DNA from: Sinotaia quadrata
Lineage: Eukaryota; Mollusca; Gastropoda; Architaenioglossa; Viviparidae
NCBI GenBank assembly: GCA_028829895.1
Contig: CM054181.1
Location: forward strand, 50,971,759-51,035,758
Reading direction: 5' to 3'
Length of the DNA stretch: 64,000 bases
Below are positions 36,182 through 48,100 of this stretch, in pieces. Below the pieces are notes generated by a model. That model worked only from the letters and a program-made list of their open reading frames with translations. It was not told the DNA's origin and did not search any database. The position numbers were made by a program, and so were the translations under genes. Position 1 is the first letter of the stretch, and the number at the start of each line of letters is the position of its first letter.

Positions 36182-39100
36182 GTAAGAAAATAATGTTTGT
36201 TTTTACCCATTCATTTCCTAAGAATGGAAGAACCGGTGTTATAACAATACATTTTAAAATATCTCTCTAGGTTGATTGTATTTATGGTTTGCTAACTTTC
36301 AGAATATATATTTTTTAAATTTTTTAAAAACAATGTATTTTATTTAAAGTTCTAATAAGATTTTCCTAAATTGCGAAAGCTAAAAAAGCCACGAAGGGGA
36401 GTAATCATGTATACAGGCCCGAAACAAGAGTACTGCTACTAGTATCATTATCCGTCGACTTATTTACTAGTTTCAGGGGATACCCTTTGTTACGCATATT
36501 TGCAGGGTTTTTTTTGTGTATATTTCTTGTATTGTTAAATTTATAAAATAATAGTTTAACTATTCTTTTGAGTCATTTTTCAAAACATTTCAGGACGCTC
36601 ACTTGTTCTTTCATGATGTAATAATTTTTGTTCCCCCCCAAAAAAAAAAAAGAAAAAAAGAAGTAATCTTTGTAAATATTATTACTTTATCAAGTTTATG
36701 TTTTAACCTTAGAATTCAGAATAATCTAATTTTAAATATCTTATCAAATATATATTTTAGAATACGATTGAGTCACAAAATATGTAGGCCTATAGTTTTA
36801 CTTATGTTTTCAGTATATATATAATATACTATATAGGCTATTATTTTAATTAATTACCTTCAAAACACCCTAATCTGTATGTTTTATTTGCTTTCAAATG
36901 ATATCAGTTCAATTGTGTTGATTCTCAGATAGGTTTTCTTTCTAAAATATTATACTCCCATTATGTCCCATCAGCTTTTGTTTTTTTGTCCCATCATTTA
37001 CCCAAAATAATAAACTTGGTGTGCTTAATAAATTATCATTTTATGTCTCATCCAAATACTAAAATACATATTCAGAATGTGTTATAACACTTTACAGTAT
37101 TCAGTAATCTTGACGGTTTAGTTTCACAAAATTTTCAGCTTTTAACTTAATGTAAAAATAAAATAGAGGTATTTTTAATGTCACATCACTTGCTGGGTCA
37201 ATTAAAGTCAGAAAATATATTCGGGTTAATCTTTAGAGAAAAATTTCCACATTTTTTGCATTCATTTATCATTTTCCTTCAGGTTTTTGTCAGTTCAAGT
37301 TGAAATAAATTTGTTTTGATTCTATTCTGAGACTTGTTTATTTGTAGAAAGTATTGTCTGAATGTCCCATCAATTACCTTGGAATGCACCTTCATAGATA
37401 CTAGTTTTTCTCTAGTGACATTTTATAATTATATCTGATGGCAGAGTGGAAAGAGTTTCCATATCTTTGATCAATCACGATTTGCACGAGAGGTGTTGCC
37501 TTTCTACTTCAAGCACAACAACATTTCCAGCTTCATTAGGCAGCTGAATATGTGTAAGTATTATTTCATTGGTTTATTTTGTCTTATGATTCAGATAATG
37601 TATAACTGTATTTTCGTACAGCAGGTGAATTTCATGCATATCGTTAGTCCTGTGCTTTTAACATGCCACATATTGAATAGCAATGCAAGTTTTATAGCAT
37701 AGATTTTTCTTTCATAATCATAACTAAAAGTAAAAAGAAAATAAATTATTATTATTATTATTTAGACATTGTATAAATTTATTGAAAGTTTAAATACTTG
37801 ATTAAGAATAAGATATATTCTACTCCATTACTGGTGATTTCTGATATTATTAGGTAATACCACTCAAATTTTGAAGTTTGGCCAAATAAGCTGATATTTC
37901 CAGGTTATGTTATCTACCTCAAAGTAAGTTTGCATACAAAATTTTGGAACTCTAGCTTTAATAGAAGTAGGTAGTCCCACCGCCGCTCTTTTATTGGGGT
38001 CAAACGCTCTTTTGCACGCAAATTCACTGAACTTTGACTCACAACAGTTTTCTTCACACTAAACCTGGACTAACGATGTTTATATAAAAAATAAAGAGCT
38101 ATCTTTCATCTTTTAAAGTATATTCTTGCTTTTCATCTGAACTTTATTATTGTATCCATTAACTTTGACGAAAGTACCTTAGGGTTACGTCAAAAATTTC
38201 TCATCGGGCGCCTCACGGCCGAAAAAGTAAAATTCGCGTTTTTCGGTACTATACTTTAACTTTTCGGCAAGAAACAGCGTGATAGGTTGGCGAAATTCTG
38301 ATTGGTCCATTAAAAAGAAGAGAGATAACTCTATACACTCATATTTTTTTCCATATTGTATGTTAAGAATAACACCAAAAAAAATTTAAGTTAAAAGTTT
38401 GAGACTGATTTTTGGGATCAAATATTTTTCAGAAAAACTAGGAAAACATATCATTTTATTCAGCATTTCAACCTCTTTCTAAAAACATGACACAATACGC
38501 GATTATTAGTCCAGCCGGTTCTTGCGAAATCGAAAACCCGGTAGCATCTTTCTCAATTCACGCCACAGTCATGGCTTTCATTTCTGAGACACGGTGTACC
38601 GACGCTAACGCTGATTATTCTGCCCTATACGATCAGTTGAAACCATTTATCGGTCAGATCTATTTGTGAGTGTTTATTAAAGTTTATTTTCATTTTCTTG
38701 AATTTTTTTGTAAGCATATTATTATTATTTTTCAAATACTGAAGTAGAATTATTGACAGTTTCCGAATTAACTCGTTCAAATATAGGCCGATCTCGGAGT
38801 GACTTGCAAATATGCGAAAATATACTATTTTCTTGAAATATTTCGTTTTAAAGACGCAGATCATATTTGTGAATATTGTTTTATTTGCTCATTTAATTTT
38901 AGGTATGGGTGACAATTTTATTATGTAGAAAAAATAGTTTTAAATCATCGTTAATTTCAACAAGAAAAGATAACTCTAGATGTTAAAATTGTAGAAAAAC
39001 ATCGCTCTGAAATATTTCAGTTCTTTCAAGCGTTCTGTGTACTGTAACACAAACTTAATATTTAGTTTATTATTTCGTTTTTGCTTATATTTAAAAAAAA

Positions 39101-42100
39101 TCTTTTCCCATTTTGTTTCTTATTTGAACATCGTTTTACAGTGTAAAAAAAATCTCTTTTTTGGGGGGGTTCCCCCCTCCCCTGACTTGTAATTTCTTTA
39201 CACTTCTACATAAATGGAGAAATAGCTAACTTAAAAGGTTGTTGTTTCGTTTTTTAATAATAAAGACAGCAGGCTGCTGTCATTTGTTCTTAATCTTATA
39301 GCTAACTTAATATTTCTTCATGTTTTACTTTATTTTAAGACAGCAGGCTGCTGTACATTTGTTCTTAATCTTATAGCTAACTTAATATTTCTTCATGTTT
39401 TACTTTATTTTATTTTAAAGAGTAATATTTAAATATTGTTTGGTCCTTTCACTCTTTTAGCTGGTAAGCAATGTATACTTTTTTCTTTACATTAAAAGCA
39501 AGTTATTAAAAGTATGCAGCTAATAGTTATCCTACTTACACTTACAGCATACTTGTTTGCAAAAAGAAAATTTTAAGGGTTGAACATTTGTGGAATATTT
39601 TTTTTAGCTGATGAGCAGTACACTAACTTATCTTCAGGGTTATGACTGAACTTAAGAACACCCCTTGTAACAACTGGGAAACTGTTCTTTCCAAAGCATT
39701 ACAACTTAGTGATGGGACTGTTTGTGAAAAGTATGGTATAGGTCAGGAGATGCTGTTGAAGTATGTTATTCATTAACAGCTGTTTATGAAGTTTCTGATA
39801 ATCTGATTTGACTACTACAAAGTTTTGCCAAGAAATTAAGTTTGAAAGATTGCTGTCTGAATGAGTGGCTTGTTCAGTTTTGCCCATCTCTCAAAAATGC
39901 AAAAACATAAAATACAGAATCACTAAAAAAAAAAAGAAGTGCACTCTTCTTTAAACTTTTCATTTAAAACCAGATAGTCAAATTATTCTTGCTTTGTCTA
40001 TGAATGAAAGTTTGCAAAGAGCTTCAGACTTCAAATAAAGCTAGTAGTACTCCATAGTAATCATAGGTACAAGGTTGATTTGGGTGCTAAAAGTCTGAAT
40101 ATAAAAATAAAAGGTAAAGACAACAACACCCTTGTTGATAAAATAATTTATGCAAATATTTGCTAGAAGGCACTCCAGTATCTGATTGTGCACATGCTGA
40201 GCTGTTGTAAATGCAGGTAGTAGCTTAGATGAAACTGAAGTGGCAAGAACAACTAATGTAGATAACTTTCCAAGTAGCCAACCACCAAAGAGACTGAAAG
40301 AAGATGGTGGATTTACAAACTAAGATGTTGCTGTTTGTTATGATAATGGATGTATGTGTGTCACTGTGTGTTATTGTGCATATTCATTATTTGAAATAAA
40401 TAAAACAAAAATGAAATGATCTTTTATTCATAACCTACATTATAATTATATAAATATGTTAATATTTCTTTAAATAATGTACATGTGTGCAGAGCACTGT
40501 TTTAATTTAAGAATAAATTTTTCATGCACACTTTCACAAGTTTAAGTGATTTAAGACCTTGTCAAATCTTCAGAATAAAACAATATGATTTGGATTTTTA
40601 GTGTGTGTGTGTGTGTAGTGATATAATTAGCAATGGCATGGGTTCAACATCTTTATGTATCTTTGATACATATAGAGATATAGAGTGCTTTTATACCAAT
40701 CAAGCAGTTTTAATACGGTTTTTAAGATTTTAAATATTAAATTTTGTATTATAAAATATTAAAACAAATAAAATGCTAAACAAATCTTTTGTTTAGTTAC
40801 ATGTATAACATCTTGCTGGTCATTTTAATAGGTGAACCATAACTGTGTTATGTATAGTTTCAGAGATATGACAATTTATCCATTTTCATTTTCTTCGTAA
40901 ATAGGAATTTTATAATAATACTAAAAATGTAAATTAAATAAATGATTAAACATAACTTAACTTTATATATTTAGATAGAGCACAACTTACTGATCATTTT
41001 GATATGTGAACCAGCTCTGTATGTTGTATAGTTTTAGAGATATGACAATTTGCTTTTTTACGTTTTCCCTATAACACTTGGTTACTGCTCTTTTTTGGTT
41101 ATAATTAGTTGAAATGGCCATTTTCAGCATCAAATAATTTCTTCACTGTTATTGCTATGCTTTTGGAAAAAAATAGGCATTAACTACATAGCAAATGATT
41201 TAATAATATGCATTCTGGATATACTTTGTTCATCAGTTGATTATGCTATGATGCCATGAATATTCCAGTTTGTTGCGTTTTGTAAGCAATTTTATGAAAC
41301 AAAAGCACGTTTTCCGTCGTAATTTATAAGAAACTTAAATTTCGATTCTGCATTATGTCTGTTTTTTCTTGTTGTCTGTGATTATATTAATTTAAAATGT
41401 TGGACTGTTGATCAGTATGGTTTATATTTTACTTGTACTGAACTTGACAAACTGCACATTCATTACGTCTAAAAAATGTTGATCACAAATTACGACACTA
41501 AATTGACAATATCTCAAAAAGTATTATAGCTATCATCATAATTTTTTCTGTACAACCTTATTTCATCAGAACACACATTTTGAGCATAAAACATTTGTAA
41601 AATATCAAGTAGAAAAAAATGAGTGGGACTACCTAATAGAAGAAAAAGTTATGATAGTTCAAAGTTTGATGTAAATTGCAGAAAAACACAGATTTCACGA
41701 ACCCCCCTTTTGAAATGACCACACAACAAAAACTATGAAACATACACAGCTCATCTTTGCTTTCAACTCTCTGTAACACAAATATATTGCTGATTATTTT
41801 TTAAGGATCACAGATGCATAGAAAATGAAATACAATCCTCTCAAAATAGCATTTTGTTTAAATTTTTAAATGACAAGTGGTCAAAAACTGAATAAAACGT
41901 CTCTTTTGGAATCTTGTAAAATAAAAACTACTTCATGTACACCATCCAAATTTGGTATACTTGCTCTTTGGAGTATAGACATTTACAGGATGAAGTTTTA
42001 GACAATGTTTTTGTATAGATTCAGAAATATAACATCTCAAAAATGTAGTTTCATGCAATAAATCCGCACACTTGTTGAAGAGGGAAAAGGTAAAATGAAA

Positions 42101-45100
42101 CATTTATTATAATGCAATGTTTCTAATTTCTGTAACTGACAGCATGATCATTCTAACTAAATAAAGTCAAAAATTATATTTTTACAATGTATGCATGTAC
42201 TTTAACAATTTAAAAAAACAGATCAAAACTAGCGAAACTGATGCTCTTTAATTTAATAAAATACTATTAGTGTTAGTTGTTACTATTTACAGTATACTTT
42301 TTTGTAGTTCAACAGCAATTGTAATTATTAGTATCTTTATTTTTAATAGGTGTCTATTGTTTCATAATATAAGACATTAACATTCTAAAAATATCTTGAA
42401 AATTGAAAGCTAAAGTCTTTCGTAGTTTTACTTATATGTCTACTATATTAGTGTATAATGTATGTCTGTAGTGTTAGTAGCATGTTAGTTGTTACTCATC
42501 ATTGTCCTGATATCAATTTTTACCAACATCGATTCACTCACTGACTCATACACTTATTATTATATATATATATTTTAACCCTGATCTGTCATTCAATGAC
42601 AAATTCTAATTATCATTTACTAGATTGTTTCTTAAGGTCCTAGTTATAATAAAATAATTAAAAGTACTGGTACCTACAGACGAACACAGACAAAAATTCT
42701 TCAGCATTAAGAGTTGTCGTTCTTTATTTTGGATTGGTGCTTTATAAATTAATTTAAAATATCGCCGATTAGTTAATATATATTTTTTTAAAATTCAATC
42801 TCATCATGAATCATCATTTAATCATTTCCATTCTGTATTTTGTGTATAGGACTGTTTTTAATATAAGCAGTTTGTCATAACAAATCATCACCCTCTTGCG
42901 ACAATATTTTAAAAGGCCGATATTTAGCTAACCTCGTTAGTGATCAAAATAAAACTTTATAACAAATCGTAACCTAAAAATAATGAATGATCATTTTACT
43001 ATAGCAATATTTCGATGAAATTTAATAGTTTTGTTAAAACTTAACGCAAAATGTTGTCTAGTTGATCCATTTTAACACACGTCTGGTCCAAGATGGCGAT
43101 CTCTCATCAACTTCGGCATGTGCGCGAAAAAAACTATTAGGGTTTCCCGCGTTCATTGCCACAAACACTTCCTGTATAGAGACTTCTGGTTCATGTTATA
43201 TACCATTTTAAAGGGCAAAAGATGACCTTTTCAACAGTATAAAGTAGGCGAACAGATGATAATGGGTTTCAAAGTTATAATGCATCAAACATAACACATA
43301 ATTTGGATTATCATTTTCTACAGTAAATTTTAAAAAAAATTAAATCAACCAATGCTTATGTTAAAGGTCATTATCTTAGCTTTCCGTTGATATAAGATTT
43401 ATTTTTATTGGTTGAATCCTTGAAGAGTTAGAACGCGTTATGTGAGCATACCCAAAAACGATGTCGGAGGTAAGCCATTTTCAAATCTCGCCACGGACAC
43501 TTCAGTACGCTTTACCGACTGTGAGTTTATCAATCAAAACATAATAAATACGTCATTCAAATGTACAAACAAAACTTATATTTAACGTTGGAAGATTCCT
43601 TTATTTGATAAAACAATTTCCAACCATTTCTTTCTTTTAATTACTGAGATAGACAGTTTTGAAAATGAGTGAATTCAGTCAAAAAGTGACGTCTCCAGTC
43701 TCCATATAGCGAGTGGTCTTACCTACTTAGAGTGAGATTTATTTTCTTTGTAAAGAAGGCCAACATCACTATTTCTCTATTATATAAGTACATTTTATCT
43801 GGATTTCGAGGTAAAATGGACTAATATAAATAATATATACATGTTTTAACATGAAATAATATTTATTTTATGATTTTAGAATAAGTATTTTTGTTTAATA
43901 ACAATTTGAGGCTAAAATCATACAATGTAAGTTTTTATTATTTTAAAATACAATTGCTTCCACTTAAATGCTTAATTCATTTATTTGCATACTTCATGAA
44001 TAGTCCTAGTCAAATTCCTTTGTAATTACATAATCATGACCACAGTACATAAAACCCCCAAATTTTGAGGGGCCACCTCACACACCCCTTTAAAAAAATA
44101 AAATAAAAAAGCCAGCACATTCTTTTTTTTTCAAGAGAAAGATGAAGATGCAAATGCTTGCCGGATAAAAATTTCCAGGTGCCTTATCAACTGGGCACCT
44201 TTGAATTATCTAACCATGTTATGACTCCTTTTAAGTACATATCACATAACTGCAGATAAAGATGTATCTGCATAGAATTGTCAAAGTACATGTCATTGCT
44301 TAGCATGTGTCAAGCCCTTAGTAAAAATCAAAGCTATGAGGCTGGATTGTATGCACACATGTAAACTGAACAATAAAAATGCAGTTTAGACCTTTTATTT
44401 TTTTTTTAACGAAGTTTTAAACTGTACACTAGAATGGAATTTGTTGATGGATGATGTAACAATTTAAAACAATTTCAAAACTGAATAAAGAGGAAACTGG
44501 AACTACCTATGCATCCATCAATATTAAAGGCAGATGTAAACATTATGATCTCAAAACAAAATTACCAGTGCCAGATCACCATTGTAACTTTCTATCATAT
44601 ACAAAATTTTCATTAAGATTAGGTACAATGAAAACATAACAAAATATTATTACTGATGAATTTAGTTTTATTTTATTCTTTACTGTTGATAACTTTTTAA
44701 TTATTTCATCGTTACATTGCACCTTAATTGATATCTAAACAATTATTAGTTAATTCAAGGCATACATTTATTTAAGTTGTTGTCTTCCTGACTTAGATGC
44801 TTTAAAGTACAATTCTTGCATAGTACATGTACATAGAGTATTTATGGAAGTGAATTGATTAAAAAAACAGCTTGATTGATGCCCTAATTGTATATGTTCA
44901 TATACATATATGTCTTTGGCTAAGCACATACTTTGCTGTAATGTTTCTCCCCATCCTCACCTGCCAGCAAACTTATCAGCAGATAGATGGATTGGATATG
45001 ACTTGAGACACATCTAGATTTTTTAACAATACATGTATAAGCACCAAGTGGTTTGTACTTTGATCAATTATCCTTTTCTTTTCGACAGACAACCTCCAAC

Positions 45101-48100
45101 TGGATGTTTAGAATCAAATTTACAAGGGGTGCAGTATCTCAGTATGGTTAGTAGTGATACATGTATTTACAAATGTATATTGCACGTTTATTAACTTCCA
45201 TTATTTTTATTTTGAAAATGTATTTGTGTGTCTACCTTTCTAAACATATTTGTGAATATTTTTCAACAGATGGTTTTCGTAAAGTTGTTCATGTTGAGCA
45301 GGGAGGACTAAAGGTGGAAATAGATGATCTTGAATTTCAGCATGCATATTTTCAGCGTGGACAGATAGAACTGCTTGACCTCATCAAGCGAAAGGTAAAG
45401 CAGGTAAAGTGCTTGAGTGTTCATCTTCACATTGTTTCACTCAGTGCTTACTTGATAATTTTACTTCAGACACTTTCAAACTTCTCCTGGTTAATAAATG
45501 ATTGAATCAGTCTGTTTCTTTAAGGATGCTTTTTGTTTTAGGCACTTTGACAGTTTTGGCACTATCTCTTGTTTGTTTTCAAAGTGTAGAGGACAGAGTG
45601 CCTGACCATTGAGGGTAGTTTGACATAGTTTTGGTTGGTCAGTTATTTCTTGATAAAAATTATATTTAGTATATGAGTATTTTTTTTTAAAAATCATTGT
45701 TTGTACAAGTTTTTCTTTGTTTTGTTCTAAGACCAGGCATGCCACACAGGGAAACAAAGTAACAAATGTAAATGGTTTAAGACAGTGTTGGCAGTAGTCA
45801 AATAATTTAAAAACCAGTAAGTTGATAGTTATGCATTTATACATAGCCATATGCATATAAGATACAAAACAAAGATGATAAGGGAATATCAAATATGGTA
45901 TTAAACATATACTGAAATATAAGAATAAACTGTACTTTTTGATGTTAAACAAAGTGCACTTTTACTTGTAACCGAAGTAAAATAGATTGGATAGTAGAAT
46001 ATACCTAGTTACTTTGACTTTCAACATACATTTTGGTCAATTAATATAATTTTGCATACTTAGAATTTGCATTATGGAAGTTCATTAGTGTCATTCTAAA
46101 TATGAAGTAATCACTGCAATTCCAGCATAGGATATAAAAAATACCAAATATACGTAAATATAAGTTGCTTTTAAGTATAAGTTCACACTTTTAATTTTAG
46201 AACTTGAACTTCCAAAATTGTGACCCAATATAAGTAAAAAATGTTTTTAATTGAAATTAATTTAGCATTTTATCTTTTGAATTATCTTGTAACTTTTATT
46301 AAAGCTAAAAAATAAATATGATTGTATTCAACAACTATTACAAAGTTCCTATAGTAAACAATGACAACAAAGCACAAAATATATATTTAAGAGTAAAATT
46401 ATTTTTAGTATGTGTTATGTGGTATTGACAGTTTTGCACACTTCGTCATCAACTCAAAATAAATGGAAAATCTGCAAGTAGCAGTACTCAGATTTTCACT
46501 GTTTCTGTAGCTATACGTAAAAAAGTACAAATTATTAAAGCGTTAAAAAAATTAAGAGAGAAAAGATAGATGAAAACATTACAAGATATTAAACTTTAAA
46601 TGTCACTTATGTGACATCATTGTTTTACTAGGTCAGTGATTATTTCTTTATACATGCTAGATTTTAGAAAGTTAAAATGATTATCAATTAGATCATTTTA
46701 TCAGTTGGATCATTTTATTATTAAGACATATACATACAAGTAAATATATTTATCTCAAAAATCATCCTGCAGTGTTCTAAATAAAACTTCATTTGTACTT
46801 TAAAAACAATTTTTTTCCTGCTTTGTGGGTTTTCACCCTAGCCAGAGTTGATGTGCAAATATCTAAAAGAAAAGATCTTAAAACCTGAAATACTTCTTGG
46901 AAGTTGTTTGCTAATGACAATGAGAGCAGTAAAAGATATTTGTAATAACTTTGAAGATTTTAAAATTGTAACAGAAAATAATTCATTCACATTTAACAGG
47001 TCTATTACAATACTTTTAATTTCTTATAAATATTTTATCTTTCACCAATGGAAATTTGTTAAAAGTACATATATCTTTGTGTGCAGACTAAGCTTCCAGT
47101 TTATTGCTTTATAACTCCATTCTTACATTCCAGTCTCAACTTAACATTTCCTGCAGTAGTATTTATTAGCCCAATACATGCACACAGCATAATAAATACA
47201 GCATATCCAAACAATGGCAAGTGTTGGCATACTACATTTGAGCATCTTAGTTCAACTTTTGTAGGAATAATAGTCTACTCACATACGTCTTATTAAAACA
47301 TGAGTATAACATATCAATAGCAAAAGTGTATGAAATATTTCTAAGTCCATTTTCTCTCAATCAGCTAACTCACCATCAAGCTAATGGCCACCTTTCATAA
47401 CCAGACTTCTTCTTTGCCACTTTAAATTCATAGTGATTAGACAGTAGATTTCTCTACAGCAAGTAAAGTTTTAATCTCAGCCCATTGGCTGGTCTCCTTC
47501 ATGTAAATCATAACCATTGGATAATAAAAACTACTCATTCAGTTTGCATTACTTCAGCAATTCTAGAATATGCTTGCCTCGAGCATTTACTTTAACTCAT
47601 ACACTTTCAAAGATATCATCATAAGGAGTACCTTAGGTGGGTTACTCTGACAGTTCAACAATTTATATAACAATTAATTTTAAAATAGGGAGAGGCAAAT
47701 TTACTCCCCCACAAAGTGTAAAATGACGTGTGTGGTGTGTGTGTGTGTGAACTCAGCATGTGACTACTTTGTTCCTATTAATATATGACTGTTTGCATGG
47801 TATTTTTAGCAATCAGAGATGCACGCATGTGTCATCTTGAGTGAGAAGGCACTTTGTTTGTATTTATAATATATAGGACATGTGGCTATGAATGAATTGG
47901 AATCAAAGTCACCTAAAATTTATTGTTATGATGCTTCTTCTTCTTCGTTCCAACTTTGGCCAGTTTAAAAAATTTTTTAAATTAATTTTAGGATTGAAAC
48001 TTTATTTTTTAGTGGTCAGTTGTGATTTATTTATGGTAGTGCAGAATCTGTCTACAAAATAACATTATAACTGCAAAATTATGCTACCTGGGGTGTAAAT

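Larger units (their letters stand above)
37968..41635 (+). mobile_element. 3.67 kb DNA transposon of unassigned family, complete with target duplication
   Basis: Perfect 13-bp terminal inverted repeats, TAGGTAGTCCCAC at 37968-37980 and GTGGGACTACCTA at 41623-41635. They are flanked by the perfect 7-bp direct repeat ATAGAAG (37961-37967 and 41636-41642). The left 500 bp is CpG-containing (around 38195-38300), followed by a spliced, now broken gene with AATAAA at 40395. Seven-base duplications are uncommon among known superfamilies and no transposase motif was recognised. It lies in HSF intron 2. Confidence 0.85.
37851..43725 (+). mobile_element. Possible outer TIR element enclosing the 3.67 kb element
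   Basis: TAGGTAATACCACTCA at 37851 and, on the other strand at 43725, TAGGTAAGACCACTCG agree at 14 of 16 positions. They resemble the termini of the enclosed element (TAGGTAGTCCCAC). Without the inner insertion the body would be about 2.2 kb. Its right part has CpG-rich sequence with an AAGATGGCG (YY1-like) motif at 43089. No target duplication is visible at the outer ends, so this could be two unrelated termini. Confidence 0.4.

Noticed and set aside
43080..43140. Short plus-strand ORF starting at AAGATGGCGATC
   Set aside because: Only about 15 codons; the ATGGCG is better explained as a YY1-like promoter motif.
45491..45952. 153-codon open frame on the minus strand
   Set aside because: It lies entirely in HSF intron 3, has AT-driven composition rich in Tyr/Phe/Cys/Ile, has no domain and no splice partners.
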